This document shows positions 11,064 through 54,691 of a stretch of DNA of 64,000 nucleotides, in pieces. Within the stretch, counting starts at the first letter, position 1; each line of letters begins with the position of its first letter. The notes under the pieces are model-generated. The model saw nothing but the letters and a program-made list of their open reading frames with translations. It was not told the origin of the DNA and did not search any database. Position numbers and translations under genes: made by a program. The DNA is from Cranoglanis bouderius (Eukaryota; Chordata; Actinopteri; Siluriformes; Cranoglanididae): NCBI GenBank assembly GCA_023630585.1, contig CM042543.1:18583260-18647259 (forward strand), written 5' to 3'.

Positions 11064-12104
11064 TCACAGTTCCACCTTGGTTTGCTGCAGCAGTTTGACT
11101 ACAGAGGTGCCTGTGCCATTGTCATTAGGTGTTGCTGCGTCGCCGGAGACAGTATTGTAGCTGCTCTCACATTTGCAGCAGCAGCAGAGAACGTGGGCAC
11201 AAGCCTCTGCAGCTTGTTGGATGCTCTGCTGGACGTTTTCACTGACGAAGCAATAAAGTGCTGGGTCAGCCACGCAATTAAAAGCAGTGAGCAAGAGCGA
11301 GAAGTGGTAATAGTCAAAAATCTTCTCGGCGAAAGAGCATTCGGTCTCCAGGAGTGTCCGCACCAGCAGAAAGATGTGGTATGGCGAAAAGCATACCAGG
11401 AAGATGATGATGGTGATGGTGACCAGGTTTTTGATGCGTTTTTTCTGGGCCGTCTGGGTCCCTGCACTCTTGTTAACAGCTCGTAGGACCCGAAAGTACG
11501 AGACAGAAAGGATTCCTAATGGAAACAGGAAGCCCACATAAAAACGGTAGTAGTTTATGGGCTGCTCCCATTTCCGCATGGGATAGTGCTCGAAACACAC
11601 CAACTGGTTAGACTTATCTAGGCTTAGCTCCTTGTGCTGGAAAAAGACGATGCCGACAGCAAGTTCCTTGATCCACACTATGGCACTGACCAGTGCTGCT
11701 GCTTTCATGGTGCGGAGTGAGGAGAAGCGGAGGGGGTAGACCACAGCCAGATAACGGTCTATTGAGATACAGCACAGGAAACCAATGCTGATGTAGATGT
11801 TGTCATAGAGCAGGAAGCCACACAATTGGCAGGTCCACTCACTGTATACCCAGTTATCACCGTAAAAGATATACTGCAGCCAGACAGGCAGAGAGGCCAT
11901 GTACAGAAGGTCAGACACGGTCAGGTTAAGCAGGTAGATCCCCAGTTCATTGCGAGCCTTAAGCTGCAGCCAAGCATGGTAAAGAGCATAGGCATTGGTA
12001 GGAAATCCCACCAGTAAGACCAGGATGTAGGTGACAGAAAAGAGGTACTGGTGAATTTTGTGGTCGATGGTGCAGTTGATCCGTTCTTCCGACATGTTCA
12101 GCAT
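11064..12104 (-). CDS. gpr68: GPR68 / OGR1, proton-sensing G protein-coupled receptor
   Basis: Intact 346-codon single-exon frame for a seven-helix plasma-membrane receptor. Family role (GPR4/65/68/132): activation by extracellular acid and signalling through G proteins. Seen: two N-glycosylation sequons near the N terminus (N3-M-S, N10-C-T); the Cys pair expected for the TM3-ECL2 disulphide (C92 and C170); DRY at 116-118 after TM3; DPALY at 280-284 in TM7; a Cys cluster at about 307-312 suited to palmitoylation. The N-terminal CTIDHKIH and the ECL2 FEHYP match human GPR68 far better than its relatives. Histidines matching the human acid-sensing set are present at H15, H18, H173 and H267; the His of the human LQHDNW segment is replaced (FYGDNW). 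Start chosen at the first ATG; a second in-frame ATG lies three codons later. It lies downstream of ccdc88c on the same strand, as in mammals. The frame is undamaged. Confidence 0.95.
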   Translation of the reverse strand: MLNMSEERINCTIDHKIHQYLFSVTYILVLLVGFPTNAYALYHAWLQLKARNELGIYLLNLTVSDLLYMASLPVWLQYIFYGDNWVYSEWTCQLCGFLLYDNIYISIGFLCCISIDRYLAVVYPLRFSSLRTMKAAALVSAIVWIKELAVGIVFFQHKELSLDKSNQLVCFEHYPMRKWEQPINYYRFYVGFLFPLGILSVSYFRVLRAVNKSAGTQTAQKKRIKNLVTITIIIFLVCFSPYHIFLLVRTLLETECSFAEKIFDYYHFSLLLTAFNCVADPALYCFVSENVQQSIQQAAEACAHVLCCCCKCESSYNTVSGDAATPNDNGTGTSVVKLLQQTKVEL

Positions 12105-12200
12105 GACAGACTCTAGTGGATTCTAGTGGACCATGCTCTCAAAGCAGGAGTCCAGCTTTAGGCAATAAGATTCATTCTATCAGATATTATTCCACGGGAT
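12105..12200 (-). other. gpr68: Probable 5' UTR part of the gpr68 coding exon
   Basis: On the minus strand a strong 3' splice site (pyrimidine-rich run ending TTCCTCTAG) lies at 12201-12202, 96 bases upstream of the ATG, with no ATG in between. Inference: the coding exon begins at 12200 and the gene has at least one upstream non-coding exon, as mammalian GPR68 does. Confidence 0.55.
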
Positions 12201-12394
12201 CTAGAGGAAGCAATAAAACAGCTTTTATTGTTTTTTTTCAGTTTTAAGCATCTTAAATACTCAATATTATTGCATTAATGGCATAGAACAGTTTTGTTTG
12301 AAATAAGCTGTAGATGTAATATGAAATTCACTTTCTATACAGTATTCATTTTCAAGACCTAGAACCTGGTATTTTATTTGCATCGCCTGTACAA

Positions 12395-12545
12395 CCTTTA
12401 CATTTACAGCATTTAGCATTTATCCAAAGTGACTTACAGAAGTGCTTTGAAGTCTCTATTAAAAACACATCCTCATGCTAGTTCACTAGGTCAGGGACTA
12501 AGAGTACCATCAGTCTAAAAACCCAGCTAGGGAGGTTAGTAGAGT
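12395..12545. repeat. Dispersed fish repeat fragment
   Basis: TTTACAGCATTTAGCATTTATCCAAAGTGACTTACA (12404-12437) is a motif seen very widely in teleost genomes; family assignment is uncertain. Downstream of it is ordinary AT-rich sequence. Confidence 0.45.
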
Positions 12546-12867
12546 ATAAAAAAAAGAAAGAAAAAAAAGAAAACACAAGACAATTTGTATTTTTAATTAT
12601 GTATCATAAAGCTCATCAATGCTTTTATAAGGCCATTTATTTTTTCTTTATTCCCTTCATGTCTTCCAGCAGACTCTTAGTATGGATGAGCTATCTCTAA
12701 GGGTACGTATGTTTCTAAGCTCAGGATCATATTAAGAATATTTTCATTATCCTAAGCAATAACGCTAATACCAATTAAAAATACCAGTGCACTTGTGATT
12801 TGGTCAGCTGTTTAGAACATTGGATTAAGAATTAACCTATATCCTGAGTTATTTGACTGACAAATAC

Positions 12868-13140
12868 ACTATGGACAAAAGTTTGTGGATACCTGACCAT
12901 AAAACTTATCTGTGCTTTTTGAACATCCTATTCCAGATGTAGTCCCGTTTTGTTGTTATAATAACCTCCACTCTTCTGGAAAGGCTTTCCACTAAATCTT
13001 GGAATATGGCTGTGAGGATTTCCCCATTCAGCCACAAGAGTATTAGTGAGGTCAGGCACTGATATTGGGTGAGGAGGTCTGGGGTGCAGTCAGCATTCCA
13101 GATCATCCCAAAGGGGTTCAAGATATTGAGAATGTGGCGA
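12868..13140. mobile_element. MITE / Tc1-derived fragment (ACACTATGG-GACAAAAGT family)
   Basis: Starts ACACTATGGACAAAAGTTTGTGGATACCTG, then a degenerate transposase 3' region in antisense. Same family as the copy at 15994-16445; the right end is not clear. Confidence 0.6.
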
Positions 13141-15239
13141 CTAGGTAATGAAAATCTGGTAAATGCAATATATTCTTTGTGTGCAGTATTATGTAAGTTT
13201 GTGACACCAGTGCCTATTTCATCAGCATTTACTGTGAAGTTTTCAAGTAATTGCGTGAAACTTTTCAGAAGGCAGAGGCAGATAATATGACTCACACTAG
13301 TTGTATGAATCTGCCTTGTCTATTTGGTCTGTAATAAAAGTTTCCAAACCACAATAAGATGTTTCCAACCTCAGAGGCAGATAACAAAATGTCACAACTG
13401 TCTCGTGTTAACTCAGGTTTTACTGTGCAAACACATCAAAATGGATGGAAATTAAACTATAAAAACAGGCAAACTGCATTTGTTCACAAACTGCATCAAT
13501 GAAACCGGTGTTATTATCTGCAGAGGGGCCATAAGTTCTTCTATAAAAGCAGTGCTAGAACGTAAAACCTTTTAGGCTGTCAAGAAAGACACATTTTGAT
13601 TCAAGAAACACAGACATCTAAGTGTTACTCAAAGCATATAGAGTCAGAAACAGTCCTTGTCTTACAGTGAGGTGACATTGTAAAAGGTTGTAGCCCGATA
13701 TAATAGAAATCTTTCTTCTACTAGGAATTGTGCTTCACTGATCCTCTCTGTGCATCTTTAGTATCTCACGCACACTGCTAAGACTGAAACCGGAAGAGTA
13801 CATCAACTGTTGCTTTTTGCAAATATTTCCCATCTGCTAACACTGATTTTTCTATGATTTTATTTTTTATACTTTCACAGATTTTAAGTCATTTTCTCAC
13901 TCCTCCTTCTGCCACAAGAGTGCATCCTTCCTAATGCAACCCATTCAAAGCTCCTAGCAACCATACTATTTTGTGGCTTCCCTCCTGTAAGTAAACAAAA
14001 GGAATAAAGCCCAAGCTGGTTCTTTTGACTGCCAGTAAGGAATGAATTAAAAATAGAGGCTTTGCTATGTTTTTGTAAGGAAGGTTATGAGTGAGCAATT
14101 TCACACATGTTGAATGATGGAAATGTCAATGACAATTCTTACAACATCCCTGCTGCTCAGGGTAGTATATTGAAATGTTATACAGGATGTTTAATTGAGC
14201 GGTGAAACAAGGCATGTGTTCATTTTGCGGTTCATTGTCATCCATCCGTAACTGTGGACTTGGACGACTGGCACAGCACGGGAGAATGTAGATGGCCGTA
14301 CGGCATGAGGGAATGGCTAAACCAACATTCCAGACACTGCAGAGCCACAAGAAAAACGTGCAAGCTGTGAGGTTTTTCTGACGAAACTCTGAAGGAATAG
14401 TTACACTTCAGCCAACATTTCATCACAACTAGCCCACCTCACTCACAGAAAGAGGACATTTAGCCTATATATTGAGATCATTCGTGTCATACAAATTAGA
14501 GAACAAATTATTTAAGATGTCATTTGATTTCAGATGACTTGCATTCATCTATCAGCTTAAAACTGAATTAAAATTTGTGTTACATAGGCTGTTTTTAATA
14601 GCCTATTTTTGCATTATATTGGTGCATTCAAGTTTGGATAGTGAACAAACCGTGCATCTATTTAGTAACATCCTTTTTGTACAAGAAGGTGAAGGCCATC
14701 TTTCTTCCTTGACTTTGATATAATAGCAGTGAGAGACAATTAATTACGAGTGCGCAGATTTTTTTTTCATGCGCAATTAATTTGAATGGTAACCGTCTTA
14801 CAATCCTTCCTTTAAAAGAAAAAAAAACCGTTTTAGTTTTCCTCAAATTTACATAACTAGCGTTTTTATCTTTAAATGTAATTTTCTAAAGTATATTCTA
14901 TTTACTTTATTTATTAAAAGCGTATAAGTAAATACAGTTAGCCTCGTGCCAAATGATTCTGGCTAAGAAGGAAGAAACGGCTCATTCTTGAGGGGAAGGG
15001 GGAAAAAATAAATAAAAAATTCCACCATAACGTAATATACAAAACAATGCGCACTTGCCTTCGAATTAGAGCACAGACAGGTTTCCATTTATTTTGTTTA
15101 CACTATTAGAACACATGCAGTGGCACAAAATAGCTCAGTTTAAAGACAAAATAATATTACAAGAACATATAAGGATATTTGCTTACTTTAAAAAAAATCT
15201 TCTCTCTTCTTCTCGACCGATGCTTCTTGTCCCGTTAAA
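13141..15239. other. gpr68/ccdc88c spacer, nothing recognised
   Basis: AT-rich, no exon-like segment matching either flanking gene and no complete repeat. Confidence 0.4.
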
Positions 15240-15620
15240 GAGATTAGTAATGAGCGCGAGCGCGCTGCAGACCCTCTAAATTCTGTCAGCTAAGTGAAAG
15301 AGCGCTTTATCAGTGCGCTCGCGCACACACACACACACGCATTACTGAAATGATCAGGACACAGGAGAATAAACCGCGTGGTCGTGACGGGAATCAAAAG
15401 GGAGGCAGTAAAAATGACAGCAACAGCGAAGCAGTTCATCGGCGGAACTAATTCCGATGGTGCGAGTAGAGAGCAGGGCACAGTAGCTACCTGTAGGCAA
15501 CTCGTCCCTCCTACGCGGGTTTACAGCTGAGTCTCTTCAGCAGGAGTAAATATAACCGAACACGTTTGATAAAGTTATCGAGGCAGCGCCCGGTTTCCAC
15601 GTTTAATAACAGTCAGTCGT
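15240..15620 (-). promoter_or_regulatory. CpG-rich candidate promoter / first non-coding exon region of gpr68
   Basis: Within an AT-rich spacer this stretch is clearly enriched in CpG (for example 15251-15266 and 15318-15325). On the minus strand it has a TATATTTA-like box near 15547-15554 and a consensus 5' splice site, CTACAG|GTAGCTAC, with the exon ending at 15491. It lies about 3.3 kb upstream of the predicted gpr68 acceptor at 12201. Promoter function is inferred from composition and splice-site logic only; it could equally be an unrelated CpG cluster. Confidence 0.35.
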
Positions 15621-15993
15621 AGCTTAACACCAAATATCTTCATGACTAACCCTTAAAGGATTTTCCACCGAGCTTAAAAGTGATTTGAATCAGCTTGTTT
15701 CAGCTCTGATACACGTATGAATGAGAGTGAAAGAAGCTAGTCGTTTCCGGTCTTCGTAACGTTGTGTCAGGAAAAGAGACAGCTCATTTACAAAGTCTTT
15801 ATTACAAAAAAAAGAAAAAGAAAAAAAAATTTTTTTTTCTTTTAGTACATCAGCTTGTTCAATACAAACCGACAGAAACATGAATTAATTATTACAGTCA
15901 GGTTACATTCTCAGAGACCCCAAAACACCATTCTTTCCTGTTACCAACCAATGTCTTCGTGTATTGTAGTAGTGTGTGCATATACACTATATA

Positions 15994-16445
15994 CACACTA
16001 TATGGCCAAAAGTATGTGGACACCCGACCAACAAAACCGTGTGTTCCGTCCTCAAACTGTTGTCACAAAGATGGAAGCACACATTTGTACAAGATGTCTT
16101 CGTATGCTGTAGCGTTACAACTTCCCTTCACTGGAACTAAGAGACTCAACTAAGATGTTCCATCATGACAATACCCCTGTGCACAAAGCAAGTGTCCTGC
16201 ACGGAGTCCTGACCTCAACCCCACTGAACACCTTTGGGATGAACTGGAACGCTGACTGCTCACTTCACTAATGTCCTAATGGCTGAATGGGCAAATCCAC
16301 ACAGCCACGCTCCATAATCTAGAGGAAAGCCTTCCCAGAAGAGTGGATGCTTTTATAACAGCAAAGGGGGAATCTGGAATGGGATGTTCAATGAGCACAT
16401 ATTGGTGTGATGGTTAGGTGTCCACAAGCTTTTGGCCAGATAGTG
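15994..16445. mobile_element. Tc1-derived MITE with inverted ends
   Basis: About 452 bp between TA dinucleotides. The left end CACTATATGGCCAAAAGTATGTGG is complementary to the right end CCACAAGCTTTTGGCCAGATAGTG. Inside are traces of a transposase C terminus (PDLNPTEHLWDELER-like, frame-damaged, plus strand). Confidence 0.8.
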
Positions 16446-16449
16446 TATC

Positions 16450-17275
16450 TACAATACTTTTCTAATTTATGGTAGCCTGTTGGGTTTTGAAGTACAAATT
16501 ATGAAGTAGACTTATGTGAAAACTACCATCGTGTCACAATGCAATAACTGCTCAGAAATCAATAAGCATTTATATAGTTTACAATCTGAGAACTCAGATC
16601 TTCTAAAAAAGCTTAACGCAGATTAATGCACTAAAACAACGTCCAAGTGACACCAAATCTCTTACACACTTACCTTCATAAACACTATCCACTGCCAAAG
16701 TGACAAAACAGTAATCAAAATTCAACAATAGTTTTCATGTGAAGCATTTTCAACTCTATAGAAATACATTACAAAAGCTTGAAATTGTAAAATAAGTAAA
16801 AGCTTAAAGATGTGTTAAAACAGTGACCTAGAAACCAAAAAAAATTCTCCTACTTACTATCTACTAACAAAAGATTGACCCCACAAACGAAATACAATTA
16901 TTTGGTGTTGCTTGGTCTTCGTTTTCAATCAATAAGCAATGTTAAGCTTTTTCCAAATTAAGAATTTTAGAATTTCCCTGAAAATATAAGTACATAGTAA
17001 CTAATGTGAAAAGTTATCAGATGAACGTCACTTGATGCCAAGTAGCAGCATATTGGTACATCCTAATAATGCTTCAGTAAAGAGATGTACCATATCTAAA
17101 TCAAAAGTGCAAAAATGTACAGTAGAAAAGGTGTAATATTGCTTACATAATCAACATAACATTAAATAACATTCACCCGAAAGTAAATAGTAATTGATAA
17201 ATATCATGTACAAATATCTTAAGTGCCGAAGTATACCTGATCTTTTTTCACATTAGTTACTGTAGTATTACTTTC
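16450..17275. other. gpr68/ccdc88c spacer, nothing recognised
   Basis: AT-rich sequence without coding pattern or clear repeat. Confidence 0.4.
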
Positions 17276-17808
17276 CAGTGGATATGAAAAGTCTACATAC
17301 ACCTGCTAAAATGGGAGGTTTTTGTGACGTAAAATAAAGATTAAATCATGCATAAGTGCATAAATATGCACATCCTTTTATAATGGGGCATGTGACTGTG
17401 CTCAGAAGTAACCAATTACATTCAAACTCATGTTCATAAATAATCATCATACACCCGTCATCACTGAAGTGATTCTGGTTAACCCCAAATAATGATGAGC
17501 TGTTTCTGTAAGATTTTCTTGACAGCTGCTTGGTTCCATCCAACTGCTGAAGCCATGGTCTGCAAAGAGCTTATAAAACATGTATGAGATCTCATGTCAT
17601 AGCAACCACCAACATTAGAGTGAAATACAAATAGAAACATACAATACCTGGTTATAACCTGGTTGCGCAAGTGTGAACACCCACAGCCCTCTTCAACTCC
17701 ACAGGCTTTTGCAGAGGCAGAAAAAGATTTCACTAAAGATCTTGGTTTCATTTTTTACATCACAAAAAAACCAACAATTTTTACAGGTGTGTAAACTTAT
17801 CTCCACTG
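17276..17808 (-). mobile_element. Non-autonomous DNA element, 533 bp
   Basis: The left end CAGTGGATATGAAAAGTCTAC and right end GTGTGTAAACTTATCTCCACTG form a degenerate inverted repeat, with TA after the right end. The minus strand has remnants such as MASAVGWNQAAVKKILQKQL in a broken frame. A family of this kind is common in fish; I cannot name it. Confidence 0.6.
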
Positions 17809-17810
17809 TA

Positions 17811-19690
17811 CATATCAAACTTTAAGTTATGAGAAGTTATTACACTGTAGCACCATGTAGTCTTACATAACTAGTAGTCTTCATGTTACTATGTATTGGA
17901 ATATTGACATGCAGTGTATAAAAAAGAGCCACTAACACTTCTATAGCTGTGCAGTTAAATGGAGTTTACATGCCATCCTTTAAAGCACATTCACCAAAGT
18001 CTAGATGTGCTTCTGTGCCTCACTGAGGGAGTGTGAACACCACCATATTCTATTTAACTCATGTTTGGAGTGCAAATGCAAATGTAGATAATGAGCAAGC
18101 TAAAGACAACCTAAAGAAAAGTTTGTGTCATATAGATGGCAAACTGCATGCAATCATCAACCTGTCAGTATGTAGTCTCAACTGTATATGTGGTTGCTGA
18201 CACTGTATGCTATAATGATTTGTAAAATGACTGCTATTATATTATACTTTTACAGCAAAATAGTAATATTATGCCGATGTAGTTTGATGCATGTGTTTGT
18301 ATAATGTTAACAGATGGTCATGAGTTTTCTTTACTTTTTGGCTATGGTCCAGTGCAAAATTAAACAAAAGGGGGAAAAACACAGACTAAACCTCTCAGCT
18401 GCATTTGACTAAGTAGCAAATGTTAATTTAAACTATTAATCTGTCTCACCCCCAAACCATGACTTTAACCAAACAATACACCAGGGCCAGCTTGTAAGTG
18501 TAAATGTATAACCTTAAGACTCTTACAGTAGGTATTCCATAGCATCTAGAAGATTTACATGATGGCAGAAATTCATTCATGCCAACAGAGTACCACTGAT
18601 AAGATTCTATTAATCATATGCACACACCACGTCTAGCAAACCTTGCTCTGTTACTTCCCCATTTTAATGAAATTGTTCTCTGTTTGAACCATACAGTCAC
18701 AGCTCAGTTACACACAATCTGAGCAACTACACACCAAAACTGATTTTGGAAGGAAAAACAGTCGGAGTATCATTTTGTTGGGGAGTAAATAAATAGCACT
18801 TCAGAATATGGGAACTGTAAAACTAACCAAATTCTAGAACTCATACCCAAGCAAAAGACTGCTCATTGTTAGTATTACTCGTGATAAATCGCCTGCAATA
18901 AACTGGGGAACATGTCCAGTGTCACGACTCCAGTTAAGGCTACACTGGTCCTGCTCACATAGTGCTCTTACAACGTATTTACATATATATAAAAAAAAAA
19001 TCCAGTGTTTCCGAGGTCTGTTACACTTATGTCAGAATGACACACAATTTGTAGAAATGCACTTTAGATCTTCAGGTCAATGCCTCAAGATGAAAAACCA
19101 CAGGAAATGAAATGAAATGAAAAACCACAGGAGTTTGACACTCTGTGTCAAAATGCGTCACTTCAGTGTAGAAAGTCCTGCTCTCTGCATTAATCTTCAT
19201 TTTCTATCACACTTCCCCATTCATTGTATGGTTCATGATCTTTTGTTTCTGTATCCCAGGCATGACCAAAACCGAGTCCTGTAGCAAAGAGGTGGTGACC
19301 CACAGCAGCAGAAAGAGTTCAGGCACTGGTTTGTCAATATGGTGTCAGAGAGAGAGAGAAAAGCTGTTTCCAGTAACCAATCCCATTGAGACCGTCTGAA
19401 TGATGGACTCACTGCATTCATCCAACCTCCTAAAGATGGATCCTGTAATTACTCTATGATTATCCAGGGAGCGGTCCTTCAAGCAAAGACCAGTGTTTGA
19501 GTTTTGCATTCAGAATAGCATTTGGACTTGCCAGACACACCGTCCGCAGAAAGCTGGAGGAAATCTCTGGTGTGCGATAACGGAAGAGTAAACTTTCTCA
19601 AGCCATATTAAACCCTGAACACATTCCTTTGCCAATCTATGTGCGAGTCGTGGGCTTGTAAACACTGAGGCACAGAGAGAGTGAATGCCA
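17811..19690. other. Spacer downstream of ccdc88c, nothing recognised
   Basis: AT-rich; a short direct repeat AAATGAAATGAAA / AAAACCACAGGA sits near 19095-19130. No gene or element seen. Confidence 0.4.
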
Positions 19691-19694
19691 TGTC

Positions 19695-19700
19695 TTTATT
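19695..19700 (-). terminator. Candidate polyadenylation signal of ccdc88c
   Basis: AATAAA on the minus strand, 133 bases downstream of the TAA, the nearest canonical hexamer. It would give a short 3' UTR; later signals may also be used. Confidence 0.4.
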
Positions 19701-19832
19701 TGTTTAGTGGGTTTTTTTTTTTTACTTGCAACGTTTTCAGTCAAAAGTCAACACCATTGGTGTCCCAAAGTGATGCGCATCAAAAACGCTGTGGACATGG
19801 TTAAACAGAGCTGCCACAGGGTTGGAATTTGG

Positions 19833-51431
<31,599 letters not shown>

Positions 51432-51445
51432 CTGCGTGATAAAAA

Positions 51446-51462
51446 GGGGGGGGGGGGGGGGG

Positions 51463-51491
<29 letters not shown>
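51446..51491. repeat. (G)n(GA)n tract next to exon w1
   Basis: About 18 G followed by about 14 GA units on the plus strand, ending 15 bases from exon w1. On the transcribed strand it is an almost pure pyrimidine run leading into the acceptor. Confidence 0.95.
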
Positions 51492-51493
<2 letters not shown>

Positions 51494-52377
51494 ACTCAAA
51501 CCCAGAACACCTGCTTAACATAAAGGAGTCTCAATATGCACAACCCCAACAAACAACTAAAGGTGATATCAAGTAGCTACAGTAATATGCTACTACAGTT
51601 TTATCACCATTCACTGAGGTCATTTTAGGGCAGGGACATGACACCCCCAGTAACAAAAGCACCAATCAGCAGAACAGATGGCTGAACCAGGCTGAGAAAC
51701 ACACACCGGGGTCATAAACCAGGATGAACAGTTAGGTGGGAATGGAAAACTCACAAAGCTTCACAGACTAACAGGAAAACATGTTGGAAATGGTAGACAT
51801 TAACACACCATGTGGGGCATTTTTGGGGAAGGGAACTCTTAGGAATTAACACAGTTCAACAGTTCAAACCTGGGGTGATGGAGACAGGATAGGCAGGGCT
51901 GTATTCTTACACAACACAAACCTGAAATAATATGTGCCCTTTATATGAATTCATCTGAAGATTTGAACAAAAAAAATTTATTCTGGATCATGTCAGAACT
52001 TTCACGCAAAAAAAGGTTTTGGATAAACGGTTTAGTTCACAAAGTATAGTCCAAATTGAATAAACCACAGCTACACTAAAAGCAAAGCGGCTAACTTTAA
52101 GAATGGGAGATTTTTAAGATCAGAATCTAAGATCTATGTATTTTTAAAGCCAAGAAGTCAGGCAATAATCTTTGCATATGTTCAACTCCTATGTACATTT
52201 GTATAACATGCATGTGTAGTATGTGTATTGTGTGTAAGTATGTGTTTATATACATATATGGTACACATACACAATGTATAAAAGTATATTATGCATGATC
52301 ATATAGTTATGAACATGCAAATTATCACAGATTTGTATTTATGATATGCCAATTTTAACTAATCTGCATACCTGAAT

Positions 52378-52589
52378 CAGAGTTTCCGCCGGCCAACGTG
52401 TCCGGGAATGGTAAAGTTTAATTTCGGTGTTTATTCTGCACTGTAACAATTTGTACTATGCATAGTATATGCGATTGTGGGGGAGGAGGTTTGGTCGAGC
52501 TTCAGCTGTGGATGGAGAGGAGGCGGGTCGAATCGGCAGCTTGGAGTTTACTTGCGTTTGTGCGTTCAGTGGCTCCCGTAGCGCGAGAG

Positions 52590-52639
<50 letters not shown>

Positions 52640-52918
52640 ACACACAGACAGATGACAAGCAAAAAGAAGTGTGTGCATGTGGTTGAATGATTTTAATAAT
52701 GTGAGCAAATCAGAGTACACGTTACAGGAGAAGCATGTGAAAAAAAATATTTGCGCAGACAGAGACCTTATTTAGGTGTGTAATTGCAAACATAGGCTAT
52801 GTCTGCTTCGTGTTAATATTTTTACTGGACATTGTGTCAGACAGTTTTTTTTATTTTATCGGACATTTTGAATTGTTAACCGTCAAAAAACGGTATTTAC
52901 CGGCTAACGGAAACTCTG
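52378..52918. mobile_element. Non-autonomous hAT-type element with 8 bp target duplication
   Basis: 541 bp. Inverted ends CAGAGTTTCCGCCGGCCAA and the complement of CCGGCTAACGGAAACTCTG, flanked on both sides by ACCTGAAT (52370-52377 and 52919-52926). An 8 bp duplication and CAG-starting ends are hAT hallmarks. No transposase inside; the middle holds a (GA)n tract at 52592-52636. Confidence 0.9.
52592..52636. repeat. (GA)n microsatellite inside the hAT-type element
   Basis: About 22 GA units followed by a short CA run. Confidence 0.95.
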
Positions 52919-54691
52919 ACCTGAATATTGCCTGTAAACTATCATGCCCCCCACCCCAGTCATAACAATGACCAAAAATCTAACACAGAGAAAGAGACTT
53001 ATATTCCTCACGTAAGCGAGAGGGCTCTCACAGGTTTGCGTGCACACATGTATGCCATGTGATCCAACCTCAAGGACAATGGCCTCCGTAGCAACTGAAC
53101 CCAACACTCAGGGTACACAATAGACAAGACCTGACTGGTTCATATGACCTAACCCCACATTTCAATATACACACACAGATATGGACAGTTATACAGGTGG
53201 TAAGTACTTTAAATATCATCATTTACAGTACAGGGGTGTGGTGGAATGCCACACAGGACAGGCTAGACTGAAATGTACATGTTGAAAAGCCTATGGTATT
53301 TTCCCCACATAATCAACATTTAATTCAGTATAAAAGGTCAGTGGGTCAATCTGCATCCTGAACACAGCAGTGGATTATAGCTATATATCTACAATCTCAC
53401 TAGCTCTCCTTTGGTCATGTGACTCCTACTGAGCATTTAATTTACACTGCAGTTAAGGTGCGTTTAATCCCCCCACATGTACTTGGGATTAAAGTGGTGC
53501 GGGTGTGTCACACATTATGCCAAGTCTGTGCCTCTGATCTCTTAATGGGTTCTAAGGAAACTGCTTCCAAGGTAATACATAAGGGTTAGGACATTCTTAA
53601 ATTGCTTCTGGATGAGAAACACATTTCCACACAACGACAAAGAAGACACCATCACTATACGCTTGACAATGAGGTTATAAAATCTTTCACTTACAACAAG
53701 CCAAAAAAATAGGAGAAACAGCCCCAACCCATAATGAAAGCTAAATTAAAAGAGCACCTGGGACCATGCAGGACCTCATGGTGTGCTGCTGTGGTCAAAG
53801 TAGAGTTGTTACAGTGTCATGGTTTCACAGTTATTCCCGGTGTAGGATTACCTCACTGCTGAAGTTTTCAAAATACCAATTAAAACGCATTTCTGTCCAT
53901 TACCGTGTTCTCTTTCATTTTTTTTTTATCTGATCAAGTTCCTTACTCCAGTGGTTCTCCTCCATTTCTAAGAAAGAACAACTAGGGGATTTGATCCTTT
54001 TGTTCCTTTTAATTATGGTACATGTACAAGGATATACTAAGAGACTTACATAGAGTTTGTAATTAAATTTTCCTTTTGTTTTTGTTTTAAAATAGTCAAT
54101 CAATACTGTATTACCATGAACCTGTGATATTTTTATACTACTTCATTATTCCATGACAATTTCAAACCGTAACACCCCTAGTGTTTACATGCACCGATTG
54201 CACTTGTGTAGGAATATAATTATGCCAACTGTAAAACCATCTATAAAAAAATAAATAAATCAGTGGACCAGATCAGATTGGAAAATCTCAATAGTGGTAC
54301 AGAATTGTAGGCAAAATATTGGGCCAATACTGATACTCTGTAGTGTATTGGTGCATCCTCCTGTCCTATGACATCACTGTAAATCTCTGGCCTCCCTGCC
54401 TACCCCCAGCTGACAGCTTAATCTGGTCCTGAGATGAACGAGTCCCTCAGGAGGGCTTTGTGTACAGGGGGCTGATGGAAGGACCACTCTCTCTGATCAC
54501 AATGCAAGTTCCTGGGGTGAGGCCCAAACCTGGCTTTGTCATTGTGCACATATATTACTGCAGTCATACGCTAAACCTTCCCTAATTTTCCATATACCAC
54601 ACACAGACACACACACGTCAAACTTTTCAAAACCTTCTACTCTTCTTAACCATAAACATTCAAATGCCACAGCCTGATTAGTGTTCTGAAA

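Noticed and set aside
11082..11486. 134-codon plus-strand frame over gpr68
   Set aside because: Shadow of the receptor gene; the minus frame has the full GPCR signature.
52456..52690. Arg/Glu-rich small frames
   Set aside because: Produced by the (GA)n tract within the hAT-type element.
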